Assembly: GCA_037576215.1 (NCBI GenBank)
Contig: JBANDB010000007.1
Coordinates: forward strand, 4,433,001-4,497,000
Length of the DNA stretch: 64,000 bases
Source of the DNA: Armillaria gallica
Lineage: Eukaryota; Basidiomycota; Agaricomycetes; Agaricales; Physalacriaceae
Direction: 5' to 3'
The translations under genes and the position numbers were made by a program. Of the stretch, positions 45,315 through 56,732 are shown piece by piece. The notes beneath the pieces are model-generated. The model was not told where the DNA came from and made no database searches. It saw only the letters and a list, made by a program, of their open reading frames with translations. The stretch's first letter is position 1. Each line of letters starts with the position of its first letter.

Positions 45315-46672
45315 TTTTCCTTGGCGATATTCGGGGCGGATGAAAGAAGTATGTACCGTCGACTACGATTTGGGCGTCTAGTATAAGATTGGGCAATGGG
45401 CAATAGACTTTACGGCACCTGATAGTTTCAAATACCCTTCAAAGGAAGTGTCGTGCTTTCCGATGAGCGACGTGCTCTCCGTACATGATTGCTTTTATAC
45501 AAGAGAACATACTATCGACTGCACAGCAATGACTGCGATGCGATGCACTGACGTAGCTGGGAAAATGCGCTATCACGGGCAGGGTGATTTCGGGGTGAAA
45601 TAAATAAGGGCCTGGACACCGTCGTGCGCGCTGGCGGTGCCAGTGGCTGTACATAGTTCAGAAAATCGTCCATTCACTGCCACCAGGGAGGAAAGACGTC
45701 ATACAACCGAGAGATAGATTCCGCTGGCAGTCGCAAAGGTTTTTTTATACTCGGTACATCTTGCGGTGTGAACATATTGAACGTCAAATAAAGTGCCAAT
45801 AGATATCGCACCATTTGATTAAGCCTCTATGAGTGAATTGACTTCCTCACCACTATGTTATCTAGAAGCGCGCTGAGTACCGAGCAGGGATAACCAATTT
45901 AAAGACAAGTTCACTCATAAGCTACCTTTCTTGAAGTAACCCCATGGCTAGTCACAGGTTCTTCATCCGTTTCTGCAAAATGTAAATTGTGCAGCAATGG
46001 CAAGAGTCGGTGACATGATAAAGCGACTGCGGCGGCGGCATGCTTTAGATCTACAATTCTAAGTTCAATAATAGAAAGTAACAACTCATTTCGCACCGAC
46101 CGCTATTATTCTTGTGTTGCCAAAGCACTCTTCGCTCTTCGCTCTGCCAAAATTAACGTACGGTAAATTGTATATGCTTAGTCGTTCTTACATAATAATG
46201 TATCCTACTTTTTATCCAACCTGTTCCATCGCCTTGCTCCATATCTGAAAACACTCTTTGATCTACTGATAACAATATCAAGCAAGGTCCCCCCCACGTA
46301 TGCGGCGAGCACTTGTAAATAAGATATTCTATATGTATACTAATCATTCAGTTTTATTCTTGCATGCCCCTGCTTTCTTCGTTAATCATGGACAATTGAT
46401 CTAATATGTCTAAGCACCTGCATTCCATCAGCAACACCGCGACCGTTGATTCTCCCCCATCTTGGTTCGGATGAGAAAGCTCAGCTTTGGAGACGTCTAT
46501 CAAGTGAAGATGTCCACAATATTTTGTGTGGAAACGTTGTTGCCCTAACTTCATTAGTGAAGACTCTCAGTATTCCGTTCAAGTCAATGACACTAATGCT
46601 TCAATAGTATGAAGAAATCATTGCAGGAATTCATATCAACATGAGTAGACATTTTATCGAGGAAAATGCCAG
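45315..46672. other. Intergenic upstream of calmodulin
   Basis: No gene is supported in about 1.36 kb. Short frames on both strands lack features. Confidence 0.4.
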
Positions 46673-48495
46673 TCAGGTAAGATGGAAAGACCACAGGGCG
46701 TCTTGTAAGGGAAACGGGCCACCTGCTTCTTCTTTGTTCCACACATCGCGCGCTGCAGTCCATCTCTGCCGCATCTTACTTACATCATTCTCCGACATCC
46801 AGCCGTCAGGGTCACCTTGTATCAACGCTAGAACTTCGTCTCTGCGCTGCTGATGATACAAAAATGCAGCATACTCCTCTCGTTCATGTGCAATTTCCGC
46901 CGCCGTCAGTTGAACAGGACACTCAGCGAGAGAGACAGTGTGTTTCATAATAGAAGAACATTCTTCGCACATCTCGAAAACGAGATGTCGGAGACGATGC
47001 GGACCGTCTGCATAACACCGTAACGCGGTATCGGGCAGTGCCCTCAGCAGATCAAGACGGTGTACACACGCGGTTGCAAAACGCATCGGGACGTTTCGTA
47101 GCAAAATGCTTGCGACCGCTCTGTGCCGTTTAGCGAGTCTCCATTCAAGATTGGCTTGTTCTTTGAGTTCTGGTGGAATATCTGGGGGTATCCCAAAGGA
47201 TCATCTGGAAATTGTATCAGGCTGCCTTCATAGCGTATCGCGGGAGGGAGATCAGGGCCCATGAGATACGGAATAGCAGCCGCGCCTTGCCAATCGATAT
47301 ACGAGAGGATCTTAGCAGCTCCAGAAGGTTGCACGATCACATTGGACCGGGAGAGATCGGGGTGGGTGAGGAAGGGATATGCTATTGCCGGCTCCGATGG
47401 GGTCAAGTAGGGTACCATCGAGATACAATGGTGCAAGAGTTGACCCAGCTCGGGGAGGTCATCCGGCTTTGACCGGCTCAGGAGTGAACTAGAGGACGGG
47501 CAAGAAGAGGCGGCACTCGCAGTTTGATATTCAGCCCTACGCAGCGCCAAGCGACAGGTTTCTTGCAAGAAGGTTATCATGTCAGGCCCTGAGGATCAAC
47601 GTTCAACCCTCTCCATATATAGGTATGGCAACTTGCCTACAAGGTCCACGGTCGCTAATGACAGATTCCTCTCCACCAAACCAGTATTGGTTGTCGACAA
47701 CGGACCCAATCCGATACTTGTCAGCAGCAGATTCCTTGTTATCTGATTCCATGAGGTAGAGCGGTCTGCTTTGCAACTCGGAGCTGACGTCCACCTTGAA
47801 GAAAAAGGCTACCAATCTGCGAAAATGGGCGCTGGTGAATGTCGATATCGAAATGAATCAACTCGCGTATGACTACTCCGATATCTTCGTCAAAGGTATT
47901 CAGCCAACGCTCCTCCAACGGAGCACCCTGTATGTACTCCATAAGGATGAAGTCCGTCCCTACAGCGGTTCGAGCTTCGGGGGTGCTGCTCCAGGTAAGA
48001 ACGCGTGGCGTGGGCTTGCCGAAGACTTCTCGGACGTATTCCATGGTGGCGACTTCGCTGGCTGTGGACATGTGGACGTTACCCACTAGTGCGCAGGGAA
48101 TCCTCGCAATTGCTTCAGCCCCGTTGTCGAATCCAAGTAGGAAAACCTTATTGTATGATCCTGTACAACGAATTAGAGTCACGAACATAGGGATACCACT
48201 GGAAAGAGGACCTTGGGCGAGTTTTTCGATGCGAATGCAGCATTGTGCACCAACGGCCGACGAGGCAATTTTTTGAAGAGCATCAACGTTGAGCCTCACG
48301 CGGCGTTTATTTCGCTCTGAGAGAAAATGAGCACAAAAGCTCTCAGAGAAATGAAGACGTACGTAGGGCATTGTTCCACAACCACGAACCGTCGTGGTCG
48401 ACCCAGCCTACTGCCTGAGTGGATAGTGTCGACATACGTTTCCCATAATTGCAGAGATGGCGACGACAAAGTAAGGCTAATGAAGAGGACAGCAT
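46673..48495 (-). pseudogene. AIM9-like aminoglycoside-phosphotransferase-fold gene with two frameshifts
   Basis: Exons from ATG 48495: 48495-48363, 48316-48212, 48160 to about 47,633, then about 47,586-46,673. A likely mitochondrial leader (MLSSSLALLCRRHLCNYGKR) precedes WVDHDGSWLWNN. The kinase fold shows GSYNKVFLLGFDNGAEAIAR, SEVATMEYVREVFGKPTPRV, FILMEYIQGAPLEERW, the catalytic HPDLSRSN and the metal-binding SYIDWQGAA. One extra base in a five-T run (about 47,805) breaks the frame between GSLF and FKVDVSS; a missing base near 47,195 breaks it between DPLG and IPPDIPPELKEQ. All splice sites are otherwise good (DRGPW is rebuilt by the third intron). Either this is a very young pseudogene or these are assembly errors in homopolymers. 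AIM9 proteins are mitochondrial and of unknown substrate. Confidence 0.72.
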
Positions 48496-48689
48496 GGAGA
48501 AATTGCTGAACCGGGCCGTGATTAAACCGTATACTTAATTAATTATTATACGAATTCATGACTCGAATTCCAGGTATGGCTAATTAGCGTATGTAATTGA
48601 GCGGACCCGCTCCTTAACTTGCTACCACCATCTGGGAGCGTGTGCTGTTATCTATCCATCTACCATTTACAGCAAGCTTCAGTACGATA
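48496..48689. promoter_or_regulatory. Shared divergent promoter of AIM9-like and FHA genes
   Basis: Only 194 bp separate the two start codons, which point away from each other, so regulatory elements must be shared. An AT-rich core (TTAATTAATTATTATA at about 48,536-48,551) lies in the middle. Confidence 0.5.
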
Positions 48690-50739
48690 ATGGACGACGA
48701 GATTGAATACATGGGTACTAAGCCTGCTTGTCTGAATCGACTAGCAAGTAATCGCCCCTTTCTAGGCGCCCAGCAGCCGACAGGTGAGTTCATTATCTTT
48801 GTATGAATGTCGACCTCACTGTGGTTCATGTAGGGATCATTCTTCATATTGAGAAGTTCGGTGGCGAAATCTCAGAGACCTTGACTTTCCAGAAGCCGAA
48901 AGGCAACACAATAGCTATCGGCAGGCGACCGCCCACTGTCGATGCGGACCAATTAAAGCGAGACCAAGAGGAGGGCAAGGCCATGTTCAGATGCCCTGTT
49001 GTGAGCCGAAAGCATGCTCAGATAACTTTCTCCGATGCTGGCAATGTGAGTACAGTTACCCTCGCCCTACCCTTCGCATCCTAATTGTCCTAGATATTCC
49101 TCATTGATTTGGGCTCACATCATGGGACCCATCTGCGAAAGCCGGACCAGCCTGTCTCGACAATGCTTCGCTCTGAAATGCCGACGGCCCTGGCTACGAA
49201 TGATATCATCACTTTCGGCAAAACCGTTGGTAGGGGCGGTGATATGGTTCGGCCAGTTGTTGCACGAGTTGAAGTACTCTACAACCACCCCGTCTCAGCA
49301 TTCAGGCCTCTTATTGTCCCAGATTCACCGACAAATTCGGAGGGGTCTGCCAAGTCAAGCGGCCGGTATGGTCTCCACGTATCATCCTCAGAGTCTTCTT
49401 CCGGATCTGATCATGACTCGGATATCGAAGAGCTGCGTTCGCCACCACCAGTACCTTCCAACCGTTGTGGTCCCCCTCAACGCTTTGATTCTTTATTAGG
49501 CAAAGCCTCCGAGGTTTTGAAGATACTCATTCCTCCTGTTCGGCCAGCGCTTTCAAGCCAGAGCCCACCGATCATGAATCACATATTCTTCTCTCCTAGC
49601 CCCCAGCCGCCATCAGAATTTGTCGGGTCCCCTGGCCTGCGCTCACCAGCGATCAACCCCCTTGACCATGATGATGCTATACCATCTCCCCCGGGTCTTG
49701 ATCTTTCTTATCATGACCTCTACGAACCTGAATTCCGTGCCAAATCAGCTTCCCCGATGGAACTTGGTAGTCCATCATCTGTGTCTGCGCCACTCTTTCC
49801 GAGTTCTCTAGAGAAGGTACTCAATGAACCTGTCGTAATTGGGGCGTGGCCCTCTGCACCGAGTCAGAGATCCTTATCACCCCTCCATGAGTTCTCTCTG
49901 GATCAGGGTAGCGGGGAAGCCGCTTCTGAGGCTCCCGTGGATGCCCCTCTGGCTGAGGATGCCGCCTCTTCCTTTGACATGAAGGCTGCCCTGGATGACG
50001 TCAAGGTTGAATTAGCATTTTTCCTTTATCTATTCAGTCCTACTTACTTCTGCTTCAGGCCGAGGTATCGAAGTTGGACGCTCAGCGTCGCAAATATAAA
50101 CTCAGATTCAACGCTAATGCCCATACTATGAAGGATAAGCTAAGTGATCTAGATGAAAGGGTGACTGATGTGAACGGGCTATGCACTTCGCTCATCGAGC
50201 AAGTCGATAACTTGTGTCATATGGATATTCCGGATTTGCAAGCGCAGATTGACGCCTTGCAGGATCAGGAACAGGGGCAAGAGGAACTTTTGAATGAAAG
50301 GGAGGACGTCGAGTCTAACCTCCAGGCCCTTCGTGATCTCGTTACTGGTAAGGCTATTATTGCTGTCGCCCTTTGACCTTAACGCTCATCTTCCGGAGAT
50401 ATGCGGACGCTTCGCGAGACCACCGAACAGCAGATGGCTGCAGAGCTTGAAGCTGTACGACGAGCTCGTGAAGCGGTTACCAATGCGATGTCCGAGGTAT
50501 GAATAGATGTTCCCCCCATTTCTCTGGCTCACACATCACAGACACTCCCTCCGATGTCCTTGAAGCGAAAGCGCGATGACAGTGAGGTCGAGGATGTGTC
50601 AGGACCTGCGAGTAGTGCCATCGCCACCGTTCCTGTTCATTCTCCCAAACGCGCCAGAGTTGCGTCCGTCGTAATTCAAACGACGGCCACGGTTGCGCTT
50701 GGAGCGGTGGCCGCTTGGAGCGCGTTGGCGTTCAGTTGA
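48690..50739 (+). CDS. FHA-domain protein with coiled coil and C-terminal membrane tail
   Basis: Exons 48690-48783, 48834-49045, 49094-50005, 50059-50347, 50399-50496 and 50542-50739 give 600 aa. The FHA domain (about 31-145) has the phospho-threonine-binding words IAIGRRPP, VVSRKHAQITF and FLIDLGSHHGTHL. A Ser/Pro-rich linker follows (about 150-400). A coiled coil runs from about 405 to 535 (EVSKLDAQRRKYKLRFNANA, LQAQIDALQDQEQGQEELLN, ETTEQQMAAELEAVRRAREA). A basic patch KRKRDD then precedes a terminal hydrophobic segment (VVIQTTATVALGAVAAWSAL) that looks like a tail anchor. This order matches SLMAP/Far9-type subunits of STRIPAK phosphatase complexes; that assignment is inference. The gene is 194 bp from, and divergent to, the AIM9-like gene. 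Confidence 0.85.
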
Positions 50740-51166
50740 ATGAACATATTCTCGTCCAAACCTGGATACCGTTGTCATGGTGTTCAGTGACACGGACGTG
50801 TAAGATTATGGTGGAATACGAATGTGGAATGTGATATGTGATGTAGGATGATTGTAGGCGTTATTTATGTGAAGATCACAATGTTGTAGGCTAAGAGGTG
50901 TATGCAATCGAAATTTTTCTCTATCATATTCACTGTGGTTCGGATTCGTAAATTTACTGTCTTAGCAAGGAAGGAAGGAAGGAAGTAGGTTTTATTAGAT
51001 TGAGTGATCCTTATTCGTATTTCGAAGGATAATTCATTGACATATTCATTTTCAAGTGTGAGAGTATCACGTGTGCGTGCGCGCCTAAACGAGCAATCAC
51101 CGCTTTCACCAGAACGTCCACAAAGACCGAACTTCCACTCGCTCAACCATTATTCTCTTGAAAACA
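50740..51166. other. Intergenic FHA-UBR7
   Basis: No gene is seen. A GGAA tandem run (about 50,970-50,985) and a CACGTG-like / GTGCGTGCGCGC stretch at 51,069-51,085 precede the UBR7 gene. Confidence 0.4.
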
Positions 51167-52725
51167 ATGTCCTCGACGCTAACAGACTACGTTGAAATAC
51201 AAGATAATCTTCTCAGAGAGGCTGCTGAGGCGCTGCCCCACCAGTTCAACCGTTGCACGTATCCACTTGGCTCTATCAGGTGCGCGTTCGTCGCGTCTGT
51301 TACATCTTCCCTGTCATTGAGCTATTTAAAAGGCAGCCCGTGTACCTCTGCCTTACGTGTGCTTTACCTCGTGGTATCTGTGCAGCCTGCTCCATCGCTT
51401 GCCATACCGACCACGAGCAAGTAGAATTGTAAGTTATTCTACTTGGCCTAGGAGCGCATCCAATGCTGCTTTCAGATTTCCGAAGCGCGACTTCCGTTGT
51501 GATTGTCCTACCTCGGCCCTGCAGCATCCGTGTACGCTCCATACCACGCCAGAAGAAGAAAACACTACCAATCATTACGGACAGAATTTCCAGGGAGTAT
51601 TCTGTCGATGTGGCAGGCCGTATGACCCCATTACTGAGAGGGAGACGATGATACAATGCCTGGCATGCGAAGTACGTCTCGAAACTCAATCATACTTCAA
51701 ATCTGGCTTAGCTCCTGACAGGATTGGTTCCACGAGTCGTGCTGTAATCTCCGAGAACGGCCTGACGCAGAAATCCCCCTGTCAACAAACGAGATGGAGC
51801 CTCAGGCAGATTCGCGGCCACAAAACGACGATATCGACGACGGTGCATCTGACGCGTCGTCCTCCGATCTTCCACCGCCCCTTATACGCGCCTCCGACTA
51901 TGACAGCTTCGTTTGTGCATCCTGTGTCAGGAAAATACCTACCCTCATTCGGTATGCTGGGACGAATGGCTGTCTTGTCGTTATCAGAGATGATGTCTCT
52001 GCGCCATGGAGAGCTATCAAATCAACTGAAGATGAGACTGCGGATGTCGATGTTTCTGTCGGGTCGAAACGTGCGCTTTCCCCATCTGCTGAGGAGCCTG
52101 AAGCCAAGCGTACTCGGACCGAAGCGTCAAATTCAAAGTCTCCATGCCTGGCGCCTCCTATCAACCCAGTCGCGCAACGCATACTTATTGCATCAGATCC
52201 TGGCCTTGGAACAGGCGACGTGTTTCTCACCGAGGACTTCAGAGGCCGGTGGTGTCGTTGTGCATCGGTACTTGTTTATCAGTTATATAGTGATGTCGCA
52301 GCTGACTCGAACCGTGTTGCTTCTAGTGCCTTCCTTCCCTCGAAGCTAACAAGTTCCTTCTCCAAGAGGAGGAGACATATGAGCCGCCTGATGATCCTGA
52401 TTCAGGTAGTATACATTCATGAAGGTTTCCGTTGATCGTGTTCTGATGTAAAACCTGTTCCAGGTCTCTCTCTTGAAGAGCTGGGTATCAGAGCCCTTTC
52501 ACGCCTCCCCCGAGAAAGAGCTATTGATGGTATACACGCTTTTAATGCCATGCGGTAGGTATCTTTCTTCATCTTTGATGCACTGTCTGAAATGTTGACA
52601 GCGACGATCTGGTACAATACCTCCGTCCTTTTGCCCAAGAAGGAAAGGTTGTTGGTGAGGTAGATGTCAGGGCCTTTTTTAACAGGCTACAGGAGCAGAA
52701 AGCGCTTAGTGTAACGCGATCATAA
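51167..52725 (+). CDS. UBR7/Mlo2-type protein with UBR box and PHD finger
   Basis: Exons 51167-51279, 51333-51428, 51476-51671, 51722-52267, 52327-52405, 52464-52554 and 52602-52725 give 414 aa. The UBR zinc domain begins at CTYPLGSIRQPVYLCLTC and continues GICAACSIACHTDHEQVELF, KRDFRCDCPT. A PHD finger follows: VFCRCGRPYDP, MIQCLACEDWFHESC, and a later FVCASCVRK. The C-terminal part has a second CxxC pair (WCRCASCL) and the family end SLEELGIRALSRLPRERAID. Human UBR7 is a chromatin-linked E3 ligase and reader; S. pombe Mlo2 is the nearest yeast namesake. The acidic linker with KRxR patches suggests a nuclear protein. All splice junctions close in frame. Confidence 0.92.
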
Positions 52726-53327
52726 AAGATCTGCTCCCGTTTTCTTGTTCTGAGATCCTGGGTCTGCATGTTCACGTGTTCTATTCTGGTTTTTGCGGCC
52801 CGGGCTAGGATCGCATGCTTATCGCTACTCTGCATTCTGAAGTGCATGCACCCTTTGGAAGGTACATACATCTGCCTGTGTTGTGGGAATGTTACCATAG
52901 TTTCCTTTGGATTTACGGCCCCCAAGACTAAGCAATCTTTACTCACATTCACATTCGGCGTCAACGCTACACCGGTAAAAGACAGGAACAAGGTAACGTT
53001 CATGTAGAGCTATAGACAAACGTTTGTCTAAAGGCGATCATGCATCAAGATCGAGTGAACTTTCTCCTGAACGTGGACCCACTCTACTATCCTATAAACG
53101 GCAGTTCGTTTATTGTCCGGCAATCATTCATCAAATATTTTGGATCTGTGGGTGCAGTAGAGTTCAACACCATGCGCTGGTTCGCACGCAGAAGAAATGT
53201 ATAATAGCAATAGATACATTAAATGGATACAGAATGCAAGACGAAAGCGAGGGTATTATGTATAATGGAAGCAGCCAGTCTTAATTTTGTAACCCCATAA
53301 TGTTAAAAAACTCCTCAATGCATCTCC
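52726..53327. other. UBR7 and CFEM gene 3' flanks (convergent)
   Basis: No gene is supported; short frames lack features. Confidence 0.4.
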
Positions 53328-53992
53328 TTAAAGGAGAAGAGCCAGAACACCAGCGCCGGCAATACCAATGAGTCCTTGAGCACTTTTCAGGCCCAGTGCA
53401 CCGCCTGTCTGGCTAGTCTGGCTACTCGCAGCTGAAGTAGATGTCGATGAAGCCCCGGCACCACTGTTCAAGTTTTCAGTTAACCTCTAGGGTACTCAAA
53501 TAATTGTGCACACCTCGAAGACGAAGCGGTGGTTGAAGCCGCCACAGAACCGCTTGAGCTCGCGCTAGTAGCAGATCCGGTAGGAAGACTCGTCGAACTG
53601 AAGGTCACCCCCTAACGAGGACGGAAGAGTGAGCAAAACGTAAATAAAAACGCAGGAAACATGACGTACGACTTCAGCGCAGAGGGCTTGGGCGGTCGCA
53701 ATAGCAGTAGTAAGGTCGCTGCCAGTACAACTGCTCTCGATACACGTCGTAGTAGTATTAACGTACGTCGCGCTCTTGCATAGGCAGGCGTTGTCGGACG
53801 GAGAGCAGCTACCATAGTCGACATTTGTGATGCAAGGGAGAGCACAATCTATTGAGTTCATTGGTTAGCCACAACCTCGGAAAGGGTGACAGGGAAAGTA
53901 TGCTTGCCAGGCAAAGAGGCTTGGCGATCCAGGAGCTTATAACCCCATGCCGTGACGAACAAAGCAGAAAAGACAGTGAGGGAGAAACGCAT
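53328..53992 (-). CDS. GPI-anchored CFEM-domain protein
   Basis: Exons 53992-53908, 53848-53670, 53611-53514 and 53463-53328 give 165 aa. A signal peptide (MRFSLTVFSALFVTAWG) is followed by the CFEM domain with eight cysteines: LPDCALPCI, YGSCSPSDNACLC, TTCIESSC and ALCAEVGVTF. A Ser/Thr-rich stretch (about 92-135) and a hydrophobic C-terminus (GLIGIAGAGVLALLL) predict a GPI anchor. The first intron has a GC donor (GCAAGC) and its removal creates the first CFEM cysteine word. CFEM proteins bind haem or act at the cell surface in adhesion and virulence; the Asp that co-ordinates haem in Candida CFEM proteins may be the one in SPSDNAC. The gene is divergent to eL31, 592 bp away. Confidence 0.9.
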
Positions 53993-54584
53993 AGCGAACG
54001 GTACTGGTATGGAGAAACTAGTCGGGGGAAAACTAGTGAGGATCCTGAAACCATGTTGGACTATTTATGTGTCCTCGTTTGGAACTTTGGACCAAAAGTG
54101 CATATCACGGCCCAGGGTGGTGGGATTGTTGGGTTCCTGGTGTGATGATACACACACGGTTCGTTATCGAATTCAAATTGTCATTTCAGGAGGCCGCTAG
54201 CAAAGTAGGACGTGACCTCATAAACGTCTGGCCATAAGGCGAACAAGGCATAGTAACACTGCACGCGTTGGAAGAAGAGCACAAGACAGAGAAGAGAATT
54301 CCAGAGCCACAAAAGGTCGATGCGAGCTTGATACGAGTACAGAGGACGTTTCTGCTTCATTAGAATGTTTCTCAACGTAACAATAACACCCAGAGAAGCT
54401 CAGATTAATCCTTTCAGGACGGACCTTGCCCGTGCATAGTGGTGGTAGATGTGCGAAGATGCCGATGTCGGCAAGTTCCGGCCGATGGCAAGCCACCGAA
54501 CTTTATTTTATTTACACAACAGACCAAACAACGTCCCTGATACAATTCTCTTCATCGACCTCCCCGACCTCAAGATTACAAAAA
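53993..54584. promoter_or_regulatory. Intergenic, divergent CFEM/eL31 promoters
   Basis: No coding feature is supported. The two genes are transcribed away from this segment. Confidence 0.4.
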
Positions 54585-55156
54585 ATGGTGCGTTGCGATG
54601 CTGTTCTTCTGTTGCGCCTGTGGGCTCACTGTATCCTTAGGTTAACGCCAAAAAGGTCACCATTCCGCAACGTCGTATCGATTCCAGTATTGACATGCAC
54701 TCTAGACTGGCAAGCGCTCGGCCCTCGAGGATGTCGTGACTCGGGAGTACACCATTCACCTCCACAAGCGGGTTCACGGTCGTTCATTCAAGAAGCGCGC
54801 CCCTTGGGCAGTCAAGTCGGTGGTCGCTTTTGCGCAAAAAGCTATGGGAACAAACGACGTGCGGATTGACCCCAAACTTAACCAGGCCCTGTGGGCGCAG
54901 GGCATAAAGACAGTGCCTCACCGGCTGAGGGTGAAGCTGGAGAGTGAGTCCCAGCCTTTGGTTCTGTGTTTTGGTGTTCTTACAGAGGCATAGGGAAGCG
55001 AAATGACGATGAGGGTGCCAAGGAGAAGCTTTACACCTACGCTTCGCATATCACCGTCACATCGTTCAAGGTAGGTTTCTGTTAGCATTCTGTTTATGCA
55101 TATCTCATGCTAGTAAATAACAGGGCCTTGAAACTGTTGTCGTCGATGCCGAGTAA
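54585..55156 (+). CDS. RPL31: Ribosomal protein eL31 (60S)
   Basis: Exons 54585-54587, 54641-54655, 54706-54943, 54994-55070 and 55124-55156 give 121 aa. The first coding exon is just ATG and the second 15 bp (VNAKK). Then [59 protein letters not shown] and [13 protein letters not shown] match eL31 along its whole length. eL31 lies at the rim of the polypeptide exit tunnel and contacts the nascent-chain-associated factors. An intron placed immediately after the start codon is common in fungal ribosomal-protein genes and supports transcript-level regulation. Confidence 0.96.
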
Positions 55157-55744
55157 ATGCTGTACTCCATTCTTCATGTTCACTCGTTATACAGTATGCT
55201 TCACTATGAACATGTTTTTTCTCGCGACCTCCGCGCTTCGTGCATCTCGCCTCAGATGCCAATGGAATTCCTTCCAATATTTCTGTGACCCAAGACCAAC
55301 AATCTGAGCTTCGTGTATGTTGGCATCATCGAGATACAATACTGGGTTTCTGATCTTGCTGTTCAACCTTGGGGGATGTAACATTGTGTTGAACCGGCTA
55401 TCATGGGCTATGCGACAAGACAGAAGTTCCGGCTTTAGGTTTATTCAGTAACACTTATCACTCTCACAGTGTGTATGCAGATGCAAGGTCTGCGGGAATC
55501 ACTTTCGGCGACTTGTAAGAATAGGTACAATACCTAGCGTGTTGGGGCCTATCTACGAAGTGAGAAAACCCCGCGATACCGCCGAGTCTACATCTTGATT
55601 TGCAAACAAGACACTGCTTTCAATTGCGGAAATCGCGAGGATCAATGGCTCACTGAAATAAAAGGCACGAAAGTCCGAAGAGTAGCCGGCTTTCCTACGA
55701 TCGCGTTGAGACTGTGGTTCGCCCTCGTTTCTTTTTCGTGAGTC
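55157..55744. other. eL31 3' flank
   Basis: No gene is supported. Confidence 0.4.
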
Positions 55745-56080
55745 AGTATGAAGTGTTGGCGGTGCTCTGAATTCATGTTATCCCTTCTCAGTGAATGAAT
55801 GCAAATCGCCTTTCCTTCTGAGTACTGCAAGGGCTGACTTAGAGTGACTCCAACAACAGAATAAGTTTATATAAGTCCAAAAAGTCAATAAATGAATCAA
55901 GATCCGTAGCAAAATAATCATCATGGTCAATACACCCAGGGGCATTCCAGTAGGATGTGTTATAGTACCTATTGCCATCGACCCAATCGTCCTCAAATTA
56001 ATCCTCCCAGGTCAATGTGTCAATAATATCCTTGAAGAGCACACATATGAACTCTCGGCAGTCTCTTCGAAGGTATAGAT
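55745..56080 (-). pseudogene. Fragment copy of the Cys-rich secreted protein gene (last exon and 3' end)
   Basis: It matches about 57,935-58,265 in the same orientation: GTCCAAAAAGTCAATAAATG, CATTCCAGTAGGATGTGTTA, CCATCGACCCAATCGTCCTC and GGCAGTCTCTTCGA. The minus strand begins YTFEETAES but loses the frame after SYVC relative to YTLEETAEQFICALF of the full gene, and the other three exons are absent. Confidence 0.75.
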
Positions 56081-56732
56081 ATAAAGATTTTCGTAGCGGA
56101 TGACGTGTGACAGAGGCGGCAGCAGCAAGCCTGGCGAACCTGCGCCAAATCGTGAGGACGACGGAATGCAATTAGCCGAGAGATTCGAGAGGATCACTTT
56201 GAACGACGAAGTCGATGAGAAACTTAGTTTTGCCAGAAATTAGAATATGAAGGTTGGTTGGCCGGTCAATGTGCATCCCGTGCGTGTTCTACCTTGTTCT
56301 AGAGGATTTTCACCCACCTACTTTGTCAAGACGCTGCAAGGAACCAGATCGGCCCTTTGGCAAAGTCGTAGTTGCTTATCATTTCTTTCCGATGGTGGGA
56401 TGTTCAAGGCAGGTCGACAAGAACCAGCCGGGAGAGAAACTTGGACTGGGGCGCTGACGTACATCACAAGACGATATTGAACTGCAATATACGGCATTCT
56501 ACCAGAAATGTGACTATGAGAATGAAATGGACAGTGCGGGTATGTACCGTTGTTTCACACGACATTTGATTCATCGTCTTCACCAGGAAAAGTAGTAGTA
56601 GTAGACGTCGCACTGGCAACGGTCCCTATCAAGGGAACAGCCAATGTGTGAAAAAGTACGCTCCCGAGGAGAGCGCCGGAAAGAGACATTCCCTTTTTCG
56701 TGCACGTGCAGCAGCACTCTCACCGTTTTAAC
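56081..56732. other. Intergenic upstream of F-box-like gene
   Basis: No gene is supported. Frames at 56,247-56,569 overlap each other and lack features. Confidence 0.4.
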
